Assembly (NCBI RefSeq): GCF_003269065.1
Contig: NZ_QLTA01000016.1
Span: forward strand, 1-64,000
DNA length: 64,000 nt
Origin: Paracidovorax anthurii
GTDB taxonomy: Bacteria; Pseudomonadota; Gammaproteobacteria; Burkholderiales; Burkholderiaceae_C
Direction: 5' to 3'
The notes beneath the pieces were generated by a model. That model did not search any database, was not told the origin of the DNA, and saw nothing but the letters and a program-made list of their open reading frames with translations. Below are positions 30,009 through 39,400 of the stretch, piece after piece; positions within the stretch are counted from its first letter, which is position 1, and each line of letters opens with the position of its first letter. A program made the position numbers and the translations under genes.

Positions 30009-30533
30009 CACCCCGGGATTGTAGAAAGCCCCCCCGCGCCGGCCGGCGCGCAGCTCGCCTGGCACGGCGAGGACGACACGGCCGCCTTCGCCGCGCGCCT
30101 GGCCGCGCAGCCCGCCCTCGGCCATGCGTTCATCACGCTGCACGGCGATCTGGGCGCGGGCAAGACCACGCTGGTGCGGCACCTGCTGCGCGCGCTCGGC
30201 GTGCAGGGCCGCATCAAGAGCCCCACCTATGCCGTGGTGGAGCCCCACGACGCCCCGGGCCTGGCCATCTGGCACTTCGACTTCTACCGCTTCAGCGATC
30301 CGCGCGAGTGGGAGGACGCCGGTTTCCGCGACATCTTCGCGGGCCCGGGCCTGAAGATCGCGGAGTGGCCCGAGAAGGCGGCGGGGCTGATTCCCGCTGC
30401 CGATCTTGCTATACACATTGAAGCAGTGGATGATGCGGCCGGCGCGTACGATGGCGACGCGCCCCGGCAGGTGACGCTGCGGGCCGGCACGCCCCTCGGC
30501 CACACCCTGGTGCAAGGACTGACGACAGCATGA
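29991..30533 (+). CDS. tsaE: tRNA threonylcarbamoyladenosine ATPase TsaE
   Basis: The about 180-residue P-loop protein has Walker A GDLGAGKTTLVRHLL, the switch segment SPTYAVVEPH and WHFDFYRFSDPREWEDAGF, which are diagnostic of TsaE. It powers the TsaBCDE complex that makes t6A37 in tRNA. Starting at the TTG at 29991 gives a GAGG ribosome site 6 bases upstream and an N-terminus longer than usual; no ATG exists before the P-loop. A tail of AT-rich codons (IHIEAVDDAAGAYDG) resembles the 43-bp repeat. The stop overlaps the amiC ATG by 4 bases. Confidence 0.9.
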   Translation: MTAARHHPGIVESPPAPAGAQLAWHGEDDTAAFAARLAAQPALGHAFITLHGDLGAGKTTLVRHLLRALGVQGRIKSPTYAVVEPHDAPGLAIWHFDFYRFSDPREWEDAGFRDIFAGPGLKIAEWPEKAAGLIPAADLAIHIEAVDDAAGAYDGDAPRQVTLRAGTPLGHTLVQGLTTA

Positions 30534-32032
30534 GCGACGACGCATCCTCTTTCACCACGCCGCCCGGCCCATCGACGGGGCCGCGGCCCGATCCCGCGCG
30601 GCGCGCCGTGCTGCGCGCCGGCACCCTGGTGCTGCTGCTCGGGGCCCAGCAGATCGCGCGCGGCGCCGGCATCGTGGCCGTGCGCGTCTGGCCGGCGCAG
30701 GACTACTCCCGCGTGACCATCGAATCCGACCGGCAGCTCACGGCCAAGCAGTTCTTCGTGGCCACGCCGCCGCGGCTGGCGGTGGACATCGAGGGCATCG
30801 ACCTGAACCCCGAGTTGCGCGAGCTGGTGGCCAAGGTCAAGCCCGACGACCCCAACATCGCCGGCATCCGCGTGGGCCAGAACGCGCCGGGCGTGGTGCG
30901 GCTGGTGGTGGACCTCAAGCGCGCGGCCCTGCCCCAGGTGTTCACGCTGCCGCCCATCGCGGCCTACCAGCACCGGCTGGTGTTCGACCTCTACCCCGCC
31001 GAGCCCGAGGACCCGCTGGAGGCGCTGATCGCCGAACGCCTGCGCGAAGCCGCGCCCGGCACGCCGGCGCCCGCCCCGGTTCCCGACATCGCCGCCGCGC
31101 GCCCCGGCTCGGCGGGCGATCCGCTGGGCGACCTCATCGCGCAGCACAGCCAGCGCCCCGGCGCCGCGCTCCCCAACGGCCTGCCCCCCGCCGCGCCCGG
31201 CACCCCGGCCCCCGTGGCGACGCCTCCCGGCGCGCCCGCCGTGGCGGCGGCCCCCCCGCCCCCGGCCGGCGGCAAGGCACCCGCGGCCCCCGCCGTCGCG
31301 CGCGCCACCGACCGCCTCATCATCGTCGCGCTCGACCCCGGCCACGGCGGAGAGGACCCCGGCGCGACGGGCCCGGCGGGCACCCGCGAGAAGGACGTGG
31401 TGCTCAAGGTGGCCTTCCTGCTGCGCGACCGCATCAACGCCACGACCATCGGGGGCAACCCGATGCGCGCCTTCCTCACGCGCGACGCCGACTATTTCGT
31501 GCCGCTGGGCATGCGCGTGGAGAAGGCGCGGCGCGTGCAGGCGGACCTGTTCGTCAGCATCCACGCCGATGCGTTCACCACGCCCGCCGCGCGCGGCGCC
31601 AGCGTCTTCGCGCTGAGCCAGAGCGGCGCCTCCAGCTCCGCCGCGCGCTGGCTGGCCAACAAGGAGAACCAGTCGGATCTGGTCGGCGGGCTGAACGTGC
31701 GCTCCCAGGACCGCCACGTGCAGAGCGCCCTGCTCGACATGAGCACCACCGCGCAGATCAACGACAGCCTCAAGCTCGGCAGCGTGCTGCTGGGCGAGAT
31801 CGGCAACATGGCCAAGCTGCACAAGCCGCGCGTGGAGCAGGCGGGCTTCGCCGTGCTGAAGGCGCCCGACATCCCGAGCGTGCTGGTGGAGACGGCCTTC
31901 ATCAGCAACCCGGAAGAGGAAGCCAGGCTGCGCACGGCGGCCTACCAGCAGCAGCTCGCGGATGCGCTGATGCGCGGCATCACGCGGTACTTCGCCAAGA
32001 ACCCGCCGCTGGCGCGCAGCCGGTCGGTGTAA
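30530..32032 (+). CDS. amiC: N-acetylmuramoyl-L-alanine amidase with AMIN domain
   Basis: The 500-residue periplasmic enzyme cleaves the peptide stem from peptidoglycan at division. A signal region (RRAVLRAGTLVLLLGAQQIARGAG, twin-arginine-like) precedes an AMIN domain (about 48-155), a long Pro/Ala linker (about 165-260) and an Amidase_3 domain. The last carries zinc ligands in DPGHGGEDPGA, the His in SIHADAF and the catalytic Glu in VLVETAFISN. It starts within the tsaE stop (ATGA), the conserved tsaE-amiC pair. Confidence 0.95.
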   Translation: MSDDASSFTTPPGPSTGPRPDPARRAVLRAGTLVLLLGAQQIARGAGIVAVRVWPAQDYSRVTIESDRQLTAKQFFVATPPRLAVDIEGIDLNPELRELVAKVKPDDPNIAGIRVGQNAPGVVRLVVDLKRAALPQVFTLPPIAAYQHRLVFDLYPAEPEDPLEALIAERLREAAPGTPAPAPVPDIAAARPGSAGDPLGDLIAQHSQRPGAALPNGLPPAAPGTPAPVATPPGAPAVAAAPPPPAGGKAPAAPAVARATDRLIIVALDPGHGGEDPGATGPAGTREKDVVLKVAFLLRDRINATTIGGNPMRAFLTRDADYFVPLGMRVEKARRVQADLFVSIHADAFTTPAARGASVFALSQSGASSSAARWLANKENQSDLVGGLNVRSQDRHVQSALLDMSTTAQINDSLKLGSVLLGEIGNMAKLHKPRVEQAGFAVLKAPDIPSVLVETAFISNPEEEARLRTAAYQQQLADALMRGITRYFAKNPPLARSRSV

Positions 32033-32144
32033 GAGCGCGTTCACGTTCTCAGGTCGGGCGGCCCGGGGCATTGCCATGCGCACGCCCTTGGGCCACAGTC
32101 ATGGCACCCACGAACCGCCCCGCAGCGGGCAGCAAGGAGTTGCC

Positions 32145-32477
32145 ATGGCACTGCCGCACGCACGTTCCGCCGAAGTCGTCAGCATTCACCCCCTGGGGCC
32201 CGCGCTGGAGAACACGGCCACCTCGGCCATCATCAAGGCGGCACAGCTGGAGGTCATCCGCGCGGTGCTGCCCGCGGGCAAGGAACTGCGCCAGCACGAT
32301 ACGCCCGGCGAGGTCACCATCCAGTGCATCGAGGGCGAGGTGGAGTTCCACAGCGCGTCGGGCGCCAGCCTGCTGCGCGCGGGCGACTTCATCCACCTGC
32401 AGGCACGCGCGCCCCACTCCCTGCGCGCGGTGCGCCCCGCGTCGCTGCTGCTGACGCTGTGCCTCGCGCCGGGGTAG
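32145..32477 (+). CDS. Cupin-domain protein
   Basis: The 110-residue protein is one small beta-barrel with a cupin-like first motif (LPAGKELRQHDTPGEVTIQCIEGEVEF) and second motif (GDFIHLQARAPHSLRAV). Only some of the usual metal-binding His/Glu residues are present. Small stand-alone cupins of this kind often bind metals or metabolites; no role is assigned. The ATG at 32145 has an AAGGAG ribosome site 7 bases upstream, so the longer frame from 32076 is rejected. Confidence 0.82.
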   Translation: MALPHARSAEVVSIHPLGPALENTATSAIIKAAQLEVIRAVLPAGKELRQHDTPGEVTIQCIEGEVEFHSASGASLLRAGDFIHLQARAPHSLRAVRPASLLLTLCLAPG

Positions 32478-32680
32478 CGCCCGCTCCTGGGCCCGTGCGG
32501 GGCGCCGGCAACCATCCGCCGCCCCGCTCCAGCGCCCCGCTTGGGCGCCACGGTAACGTCCTACAACACCGGGCTTGACCTGCTTACACGCGGTGCGGAC
32601 CGGCACGGCGATAGTTCGGACATGGGCCATGCGCCACCGATGGGCACCGCCCCCACATCCGCCACAAGAAGGAGCACACC

Positions 32681-32908
32681 ATGAACTACCGCCATCTGCT
32701 GACCGCCGCCGCCTGCGTTGCCGCCCTGGGCCTGGCCGGCTGTTCCACCAACCCCACCAACGCACAGATCGGCACCGGCGTCGGTGCGGTGGCAGGCGGC
32801 GTGCTGGGCAGCGCCCTGGGCGGCACGGCCGCCACGGTGGGTGGTGCTGCGGCCGGTGCGCTCATCGGCCACGAACTGGGCGAGGACCGCGACCAGCGCC
32901 GTCGCTGA
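32681..32908 (+). CDS. Small glycine-zipper lipoprotein
   Basis: The 75-residue protein has a lipoprotein signal (LGLAGC, Cys near residue 21), a glycine zipper (IGTGVGAVAGGVLGSALGG and VGGAAAGALIGHELG) and a charged tail DRDQRRR. This is the YMGG-like / osmotically inducible small-lipoprotein layout of the outer membrane. AAGAAGGAG is the ribosome site, 7 bases before the ATG. It is monocistronic with its own terminator (32957-32987). The 200-base gap before it shows no other feature. Confidence 0.85.
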   Translation: MNYRHLLTAAACVAALGLAGCSTNPTNAQIGTGVGAVAGGVLGSALGGTAATVGGAAAGALIGHELGEDRDQRRR

Positions 32909-32956
32909 TCCCGATCCCGCGCGAGGGGGATTCACCGCCCCCTGCGATCACTCCGA

Positions 32957-32987
32957 CCGCCCGCACGGCAACGCGCCGTGCGGGCGG
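32957..32987 (+). terminator. Intrinsic terminator of the glycine-zipper gene
   Basis: A perfect 13-bp stem CCGCCCGCACGGC / GCCGTGCGGGCGG with an AACGC loop is followed by TTCGCTTTCC. It lies 48 bases after the stop. Confidence 0.8.
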
Positions 32988-33136
32988 TTCGCTTTCCGCC
33001 GATGGACGAAGCACACGGCGGGCAGGCCGGCCCCAAAAGAATCGCTATGCCAGGCCATGCCTCCCGTCATGCTCCGGGCGCCCGTCAGCGCATAGCATGC
33101 CCGCTTCTTTTTTCCGCCTGAAAGGAGCTGCCGCCC

Positions 33137-34114
33137 ATGCCCCAACGCCCTCACGTACCGCACGCCGGGAATCCACCTTCACAGGAAGCCGTGAACCGCC
33201 GCCGCGCCGCCTTGCAGATCCTCGCGGTGCCGCTGGCCCTGGCTTCGGGCAGCGCCCTGCCCGGCGAAGGTTTCGATGCCTGGGGCGCGGCGGCACCGTC
33301 CCGCTTCACGACGCTGGAAGGCAGTCCGCTGCATTACCTGGACCTGGGCCGGGGCCCCGCCGTGCTGCTCGGCCACAGCTATCTGTGGGATGCCTCGATG
33401 TGGGCGCCCCAGATCCGGGCGCTGTCGCGGCACTTCCGGGTCATCGTGCCCGAGCTGTGGGGCCACGGCGCATCGGGCCCGTTGCCCGGGAACACGCAAG
33501 ACCTGCAAGGGCTGGCGGCGCAGATGCTGGCGCTGCTGGACGCGCTGCGGATCCGCGAATGCGCGGTGGTGGGCCTGTCGGTGGGCGGCATGTGGGGCGC
33601 CGAGCTGGCGCTGCAGGCGCCCGGGCGGGTGCGCAGCCTCGTGATGATGGACACCTACCTGGGGGCCGAGCCCGAGGCGACGCGCCAGCGCTACTTCGGC
33701 ATGCTGGATGCGATCGAGGCCGCCGGCCAGATCACGCCGGCCCTGGTGAACGCCATCGTGCCCATCTTCTTCCGCCCCGGCACCGATCCGTCCGCGCCCC
33801 GGCCGGCGGCGTTCGCGCGCAGCCTGGCGGCGATGACGGCCGAGCAACTGCGCCAGTCGGTCGTGCCGCTGGGGCGCATCATCTTCGGCCGCGCCGATGC
33901 GCTGGACCGCCTGGGCGCGCTCGATCCCCGGACCACGCTGCTGATGGGCGGCGACGAGGACATCCCGCGCCCGCCGCACGAGATGCAGGAGATGGCCGAG
34001 GTGATCGGCTGCGAGTCCGTGCTCATCCCGACCGCCGGCCACATCTCCAACCAGGACAATCCGGAGTTCGTCACCCGCCACCTGCTGCACTGGCTGGGCC
34101 GCACGATGCGCTGA
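33137..34114 (+). CDS. Alpha/beta hydrolase, probably exported
   Basis: The 325-residue protein has an N-terminal NRRRAALQILAVPLALASG stretch resembling a twin-arginine signal. The hydrolase fold then shows an oxyanion region VLLGHSYLWDASMW, the nucleophile elbow GLSVGGMWG (Ser near residue 150), an acid near LLMGGDEDIP and the catalytic His in TAGHISNQDNP. The substrate is unknown. The stop is directly followed by an 18-bp palindrome (34114-34131). Confidence 0.85.
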   Translation: MPQRPHVPHAGNPPSQEAVNRRRAALQILAVPLALASGSALPGEGFDAWGAAAPSRFTTLEGSPLHYLDLGRGPAVLLGHSYLWDASMWAPQIRALSRHFRVIVPELWGHGASGPLPGNTQDLQGLAAQMLALLDALRIRECAVVGLSVGGMWGAELALQAPGRVRSLVMMDTYLGAEPEATRQRYFGMLDAIEAAGQITPALVNAIVPIFFRPGTDPSAPRPAAFARSLAAMTAEQLRQSVVPLGRIIFGRADALDRLGALDPRTTLLMGGDEDIPRPPHEMQEMAEVIGCESVLIPTAGHISNQDNPEFVTRHLLHWLGRTMR

Positions 34115-34131
34115 GAACGTGTCCACGTTCT
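34114..34131. repeat. Palindrome after the hydrolase stop
   Basis: AGAACGTG-TC-CACGTTCT is a perfect inverted repeat overlapping the last base of the hydrolase stop codon. It has the same half-sites as the palindrome after the IS transposase (328-344), and a degenerate relative follows amiC (GAGCGCGTTCACGTTCTC near 32035-32050). There is no T-run, so it is not a typical terminator. Confidence 0.5.
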
Positions 34132-34145
34132 GAGCGCCGCCGGGC

Positions 34146-34796
34146 TCAGGCCGCCGGCTTCTGCTGGCGGCCGGCGCGCCAGGCGCCGTAGATCGCGATG
34201 AGCCCCGGCACCAGGATCAGCGCCCAGATGATCTTGTCCAGGTTCGCCTGCACCCAGGCGAAATTGCCGAAGAAGTAGCCCGCCGTGCAAATGCCCAGCA
34301 CCCAGAGCAGCGCGCCGCCCACGTTGAAGGCGGTGAACCGGGCGCGGTTCATCTCGGCCACGCCCGCCACGAACGGCGCGAAGGTGCGGATGAAGGGCAT
34401 GAAGCGCGCCAGCACGATGGTGATGCCGCCGTAGCGCTCGTAGAACGCATGGGCCTGGTCGAACGCGCGGCGGTTGAACCAGCGCGAATCGGGCCACTGG
34501 AACACCTTGGGCCCGAAGTGCCGGCCGATGCTGTAGTTGCACTGGTCGCCCAGGATGGCGGCCACGATCAGCACCGCGCACGCGATGGGATAGCTCATGA
34601 GCCCCGCGCCGCACATCGCGCCGACGATGAACAGCAGCGAATCGCCGGGCAGGAAGGGCATGACGACCACGCCCGTCTCCACGAACACGATGATGAACAG
34701 CAGCGCGTAGACCCAGGGCCCGTACGCGGCCACGAAGGCCGCGAGGTGCTTGTCCACGTGCAGGATGAAATCGATGAGGAACTGGAGGATTTCCAA
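34146..34796 (-). CDS. dedA: DedA family membrane protein
   Basis: The 216-residue protein has the DedA signatures FVETGVVVMPFLPGDSLLF (residues about 40-58) and RFMPFIRTFAPFVAGVAEM (about 130-148), with five or so hydrophobic segments. DedA proteins are inner-membrane proteins linked to lipid-carrier flipping and membrane-potential homeostasis. The start is a TTG (34796, VLLEILQFLIDF region) supported by a GAAGG site 7 bases upstream; the longer frame to 34946 lacks family character. It is divergent from mutL. Confidence 0.9.
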   Translation of the reverse strand: MEILQFLIDFILHVDKHLAAFVAAYGPWVYALLFIIVFVETGVVVMPFLPGDSLLFIVGAMCGAGLMSYPIACAVLIVAAILGDQCNYSIGRHFGPKVFQWPDSRWFNRRAFDQAHAFYERYGGITIVLARFMPFIRTFAPFVAGVAEMNRARFTAFNVGGALLWVLGICTAGYFFGNFAWVQANLDKIIWALILVPGLIAIYGAWRAGRQQKPAA

Positions 34797-34927
34797 GAGA
34801 AGGCCTTCGGAAAGGTAACGGCGGATAAACGGGGCCGGGAGCGTGCCCGGCGATGCCCCGGCAAGCCGCGCGGCGGAGCCGGGAATGCGGCGCAACACTC
34901 TAACCGCACTGCCTACAATGCCGGCCA

Positions 34928-36973
34928 ATGACCACAGAGCCCGCACCGCGACGCCCCATCCGGGACCTGCCCGACGAACTCATCAGCCAGATCGCCGCGG
35001 GCGAAGTGGTGGAGCGGCCCGCCTCGGCGGTGCGCGAACTCGTGGACAACGCGCTCGATGCCGGCGCCACCCAGGTCACGGTGCGGCTGCTGGCCGGCGG
35101 CGTGCGCCTCATCGCCGTGGAGGACGACGGCTGCGGCATTCCGTCCGAAGAGCTGGCGACCGCGCTGCGCCGCCACGCCACCAGCAAGATCACGAACCTG
35201 CACGACCTGGAGTCCGTCGCCACGATGGGCTTTCGCGGCGAGGCGCTGGCTGCCATCGCCTCGGTCTCGGAGATGGCCCTGCTCTCGCGCACCGACGAGC
35301 AGCCCAGCGCCTTCCTGCTCGACGCGCGCAGCGGCGAGCTGCGCCCCGCCGCGCGCGGCCGCGGCACGACGGTGGAGGTGAAGGAGCTGTTCTTCTCCAC
35401 GCCGGCGCGGCGCAAGTTCCTCAAGTCCGACGCGACGGAGCTGGCCCACTGCATCGAGGCCGTGCGCCGCCACGCGCTCGCGCGGCCCGACGTGGGCTTC
35501 GCCATCTGGCACGAGGGCAAGCTCGTGGAGCAATGGCGGGCCACGCTGGCGCGGGGCGATGCCGATGGCGATGGAGGGGCCGAGCCGGGCGGCGCGGCCT
35601 ATCTGGCGGCGCTCGCGCGGCGCCTGTCCGACGTGCTGGGCGAGGAATTCACCCGCGATTCGGTGCCCGTGCAGCACCGCTCGGGCGCCGTCACCGTCAC
35701 CGGCCACGCGGGCCTGCCCGACATGGCGCGCTCGCGGGCGGACCACCAGTTCTGCTACGTGAACGGCCGCTTCGTGCGCGACAAGGTGCTCACGCACGCG
35801 GCCCGCAGCGCCTACGAGGACGTGCTCCACGGGCAGAAGCAGCCGGTGTACGCGCTCTACGTGGAGATCGATCCGATGCGCGTGGACGTGAACGTGCACC
35901 CGACCAAGATCGAGGTGCGCTTCCGCAACAGCCGCGAGGTGCACCAGGCCGTGCGGCACGCCGTCGAGAACGCCCTGGCGGTGCCGCGCGCGCAGGCCCT
36001 GGCGGCCGGAGCCGCCGAGGCCGCCCCTGCGGCCTCCCCCGGCGGGGCAGCGGCCTCCCCCGTGGCGCATTCAGTGCCAAAACCCCCTCATGTCGCCGCG
36101 TTTGCTGCACAGTCTGCTATACCTTTTGAAGTACGGCCAGGGCACCGCGTCACCGATCTGGAAGCACTCTGGGGTCGGCGCGACGGGGGCGCGCCTGCCG
36201 CCACGCAGCCGCAGTGGCAGCCGCAGCCCGCCGAGGCGCCGGCCTGGAGCCCCGCCCCGGCCGCCGTGCACGAGCCGGCCCCCGCGTATGCGGACGCCGC
36301 CGGCGCCCCGTCGCCCGCACCCGATGCCGATGCCGATGCCGCAGTGGCTGCAACGGCCACGGCGGCCAGCCCCGCGCCGCCCGACACCTGGCCCCTGGGC
36401 CGGGCCGTTGCGCAGATCCACGGCGTGTACATCCTGGCCGAGAACGCCCAGGGCCTGGTGATCGTGGACATGCACGCCGCGCACGAGCGCATCGTGTACG
36501 AGCGCCTCAAGGCCCAGGTCGATGCGAGCCAGCGCATCGCCAGCCAGCCGCTGCTGATCCCCGCGACCTTCGCCGCCACCCCGGAGGAAGTCGCCACGGC
36601 GGAGGCGCACGCCGACACGCTGGCGACGCTGGGCATGGAGGTGTCGCCCTTCTCGCCCCGCACCCTGGCCGTGCGCGCCGTGCCCACCACGCTCGCGCAG
36701 GGCGATGCGGTGGAACTGGCACGCAGCGTGCTTGGCGAGCTGGCGGCGCACGACGCGAGCACCGTGGTGCAGCGCGCGCGCAACGAGATCCTCGGCACCA
36801 TGGCCTGCCATGGCGCGGTGCGCGCCAACCGGCGCCTGACCCTCGACGAAATGAACGCCCTGCTGCGCCAGATGGAAGTCACCGACCGCTCCGACCAATG
36901 CAACCACGGCCGACCCACGTGGCGGCAGCTCTCCATGCGCGAGCTGGACGCGCTGTTCCTGCGCGGCCGCTGA
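34928..36973 (+). CDS. mutL: DNA mismatch repair protein MutL
   Basis: The 681-residue protein couples MutS to downstream repair. The N-terminal GHKL ATPase shows VRELVDNALDAGA, DDGCGIP and TMGFRGEAL, followed by the transducer domain (HQFCYVNGRFVRDK, DVNVHPTKIEVRF). A long Ala/Pro-rich linker (about 350-480) leads to the C-terminal dimerisation domain, which carries the endonuclease-type motif DMHAAHERIVYE (the DQHA-x2-E-x4-E pattern). The linker contains an in-frame 43-bp repeat copy at 36090-36132. Length is normal. Confidence 0.96.
   Translation: MTTEPAPRRPIRDLPDELISQIAAGEVVERPASAVRELVDNALDAGATQVTVRLLAGGVRLIAVEDDGCGIPSEELATALRRHATSKITNLHDLESVATMGFRGEALAAIASVSEMALLSRTDEQPSAFLLDARSGELRPAARGRGTTVEVKELFFSTPARRKFLKSDATELAHCIEAVRRHALARPDVGFAIWHEGKLVEQWRATLARGDADGDGGAEPGGAAYLAALARRLSDVLGEEFTRDSVPVQHRSGAVTVTGHAGLPDMARSRADHQFCYVNGRFVRDKVLTHAARSAYEDVLHGQKQPVYALYVEIDPMRVDVNVHPTKIEVRFRNSREVHQAVRHAVENALAVPRAQALAAGAAEAAPAASPGGAAASPVAHSVPKPPHVAAFAAQSAIPFEVRPGHRVTDLEALWGRRDGGAPAATQPQWQPQPAEAPAWSPAPAAVHEPAPAYADAAGAPSPAPDADADAAVAATATAASPAPPDTWPLGRAVAQIHGVYILAENAQGLVIVDMHAAHERIVYERLKAQVDASQRIASQPLLIPATFAATPEEVATAEAHADTLATLGMEVSPFSPRTLAVRAVPTTLAQGDAVELARSVLGELAAHDASTVVQRARNEILGTMACHGAVRANRRLTLDEMNALLRQMEVTDRSDQCNHGRPTWRQLSMRELDALFLRGR
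36090..36132 (+). repeat. 43-bp dispersed repeat, copy 4 (inside mutL)
   Basis: It runs ATGTCGCCGCGTTTGC... to TGCTATACCTTTTGAAGT, 43 bases, and is translated in frame in the flexible MutL linker as part of HVAAFAAQSAIPFEV. It matches the other copies at the 5' end and in spacing; the 3' hairpin arm has decayed. Confidence 0.65.
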
Positions 36974-37025
36974 ACGCCGTGCCCTGCGCCGCCTCCACAC
37001 CCTCCACCGGAAAGCCCCCGCCACC

Positions 37026-37715
37026 ATGACCCATCCGCGCCACCGCCGCCCCCGCATGCGCACCACCGGCGTGGCGCACGGCCTCGCGGCCCTCGCCGCC
37101 GTCGCGGCGTCCACCCTGCCGGTGCATGCGGGCCGCCCGCTTTCGGTGGACGACGCGGGCGTGAACGCACCGGGCGAGGGCCATGTCGAGCTGTGGTGGG
37201 AAGGCGTGCACCACCAGCGCGGCGCGGTGTACGCCGCCCCGGCCTACGCGCCCCAGGCGCTGCCCGGGCTGGAAGTCGGCGCCCTGCTGGCCCGCGACCT
37301 GCACGGCCACACCACGCTGAGCGGCATGCTGGCCAAGTGGCAATGGACCCCGGCGCCGGAGCGCGGCTGCCATGCCGCGAGCAGCGCCGGCCTCACCCAT
37401 GCCTACCGCGAGACCGGCAGCACGCTGGCCCTCACGATGCTCGGCACCTGCATCGCCCCCTGGGGCGCGCTGCATGCCAACCTGGGCGCGCAGCACACGC
37501 CCGGGCGGCAGTGGCTGCCCGCCTGGGGCGCCGCGCTGGAATCCACCTGGGGCGCGGTCACCGCGCACATCGAGGCCTTCGGGCAGCGCGGCAGCCCGCC
37601 CACCTTCCAGACCGGCGCGCTGTGGGAATGGACGCCGGGCTGGCAGCTCGACGGCATCGTGGGCCGCCGCAAGGGCGAGACACTGCTGAGCCTGGGCGTC
37701 AAGCACAGCTTCTGA
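37026..37715 (+). CDS. Predicted outer-membrane beta-barrel protein
   Basis: The 229-residue protein has a signal peptide (cleavage near LPVHAGRPL, residues 33-38) and then alternating aromatic/polar strands: VNAPGEGHVELWWEGVH, LEVGALLARDL, GALHANLGAQHTP and the terminal LLSLGVKHSF. The phenylalanine at the very C-terminus is the BAM recognition signal. The LSVDDAGVNAPG opening resembles MetA-pathway/transporter-like barrels. The substrate is unknown. It follows mutL by 52 bases. Confidence 0.72.
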   Translation: MTHPRHRRPRMRTTGVAHGLAALAAVAASTLPVHAGRPLSVDDAGVNAPGEGHVELWWEGVHHQRGAVYAAPAYAPQALPGLEVGALLARDLHGHTTLSGMLAKWQWTPAPERGCHAASSAGLTHAYRETGSTLALTMLGTCIAPWGALHANLGAQHTPGRQWLPAWGAALESTWGAVTAHIEAFGQRGSPPTFQTGALWEWTPGWQLDGIVGRRKGETLLSLGVKHSF

Positions 37716-37815
37716 CGCCTGCCGCCGCACCGGCGCGGCGCGGCCCCCTTCCCTCGGATTTGCCATCCGGGAGGGCACACGCCGCGAAGCCGCGCAGCGT
37801 GCCGCGGCACGGCGA

Positions 37816-39036
37816 TCACTCGTCGCGCGCGGCCTTGGCCTGGTCGGGGAAGTCCGAGAACACGCCGTCCACGCCCAGCCGGTAGAACAGGCGGTATTCG
37901 GCCTTGGGGTCGCCCTTGAAATCCGAGGCCAGGCGGCGGGCCTCGCTGCGGAAGGTGTAGGGGTGCACGAACAGCCCGGCCGCATGCGCGTCGGCCACCA
38001 CGCGGGTCGGCGCCATCATCACGCGGTCGCGTTCGTCGATCAGGCCGTCGCCGTTGAGGTCGTCGGGCTGGCCGTCGTTGTTGTCGTCCTTGAGCCGCGA
38101 CGGGATCAGATAGGGCTTCCAGGGGCCGATGCCGTCGGCATAGGTCCTGACCTCGCGCAGGCCCTCGGGCGTGAGCAGGCTGGCGAAGGTGCGCGGGTCG
38201 CCGGAGACCGCGAAGTCGTAGGGCCGGCCGTAGGGCGCGGAGAGGTCGATGCTGCCGTCGGGCTTCACGTCGTTGCCGTCCACGAGCTGCACCAGACGCA
38301 CCGAGGTCCGGGTGCGCAGGTACTTGAGGTTGGACACCTCGAACGACTGCACCATGACCGGCGAGGCCGCCGTGGTATGGCCGTACTGCGACAGCGTGGC
38401 GAGCAGCCGGTCTTCGAGCTTCAGGTTCAGGTCGGCGTGGTAGGTGGGGTGCTTGGTCTCGATGTAGACGCCCACGGCGCGGCCCGTGCGGGCGCCCTCG
38501 GTGCGGGCGAGGTCCAGCACCTCGGCCAGCGTGGGGATCTGGAAGCGGCCGTTGAAGGACGGGTCGCGCTCGGGCAGCGGCTGGATGGCGCGCAGGGTCT
38601 TGATCTCGGCCAGCGTGAAGTCGGAGGCGAACCAGCCCTCTTCCTGCACGCCGTCCACCGTCCTGCGGGTCTTGCGGCTGGCGAACTCGGGGCGCTGGGC
38701 GACGTCGGTGGTGGCGGTGATGTTGGGCTCGTGGCGCGCGATGAGCGCGCCGTCCTTCGTGGCGACGAGGTCCGGCTCGATGAAGTCCGCGCCCATCTCG
38801 ATCGCGCGGCGGTAGCCCTCCAGCGTGTGGTCGGGCAGGTAGCCGGCGGCGCCGCGGTGGCCGATCACGAGGGGCTTGCCGCCGTCCAGGGTAGGCCAGG
38901 CGCCGCCGCCGTTGCCTCCGCAGGCCGCCAGGGCCATGCCGGCCGCCAGGGCGGCGAGCCCCGCACGGCAGGTGGCGCCCAGCCGCAGGGCCGGCCGGGT
39001 GGTCGTGGCGGGGCAAAGCGGTGATGGCTGTGTCAT
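37816..39036 (-). CDS. Glycerophosphodiester phosphodiesterase lipoprotein
   Basis: The 406-residue protein has a lipoprotein signal (ALAACGG, Cys near 38) and a TIM-barrel GDPD domain: [20 protein letters not shown] (first catalytic His/Arg), [14 protein letters not shown] (metal acids) and ARHEPNI. It hydrolyses glycerophosphodiesters to glycerol-3-phosphate and an alcohol at the periplasmic face. An insert near residue 345 ([20 protein letters not shown]) reads as two calcium-binding EF-hand/dockerin-like loops. The ribosome site AGAGGAG precedes the ATG at 39036. Confidence 0.93.
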   Translation of the reverse strand: MTQPSPLCPATTTRPALRLGATCRAGLAALAAGMALAACGGNGGGAWPTLDGGKPLVIGHRGAAGYLPDHTLEGYRRAIEMGADFIEPDLVATKDGALIARHEPNITATTDVAQRPEFASRKTRRTVDGVQEEGWFASDFTLAEIKTLRAIQPLPERDPSFNGRFQIPTLAEVLDLARTEGARTGRAVGVYIETKHPTYHADLNLKLEDRLLATLSQYGHTTAASPVMVQSFEVSNLKYLRTRTSVRLVQLVDGNDVKPDGSIDLSAPYGRPYDFAVSGDPRTFASLLTPEGLREVRTYADGIGPWKPYLIPSRLKDDNNDGQPDDLNGDGLIDERDRVMMAPTRVVADAHAAGLFVHPYTFRSEARRLASDFKGDPKAEYRLFYRLGVDGVFSDFPDQAKAARDE

Positions 39037-39400
39037 GGGTCTCTTCTCCTCTCGTTGGTTGTCTCTGCGAAGGCGCCACTCTGGCGACGCCGGATGACAG
39101 TGCCGTGACGCCGGCGTGGCACGGCGCAGCGGCCCGCCGCACCGGAACGGGGCCCGGAAAATGATGGCATGCCCCGCCAGCGTGCGCCCCCGTTCGGCGG
39201 CGGGGGGCGCGCCCTCCCCGGGCCGCCCCGGTACGCCCCAACAGCAGGGATTCCCCGGGGCATTTCCGCGCTTTCCAGGGTCAACCCGGGCCGGCATGGT
39301 GCGTTTTTTGCTGGATGCTCCCCGTCCGGCCGGCGTCGATCGGACGTGCATTGCTACCGAAACAATAGCAAACCACGCAGCACGCATGAGGGGAGCACCG
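39037..39400. other. Divergent intergenic region with a partial 43-bp-type repeat
   Basis: This 364-base region separates the divergent phosphodiesterase and hydrolase-lipoprotein genes. The only structure I see is at 39333-39369 (GCGTCGATCGG... to ATTGCTACCGAAACAATAGC), which shares the 3' hairpin and the GTCG start of the 43-bp family but is 6 bases shorter. The overlapping open frames here are GC-driven. Confidence 0.6.
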
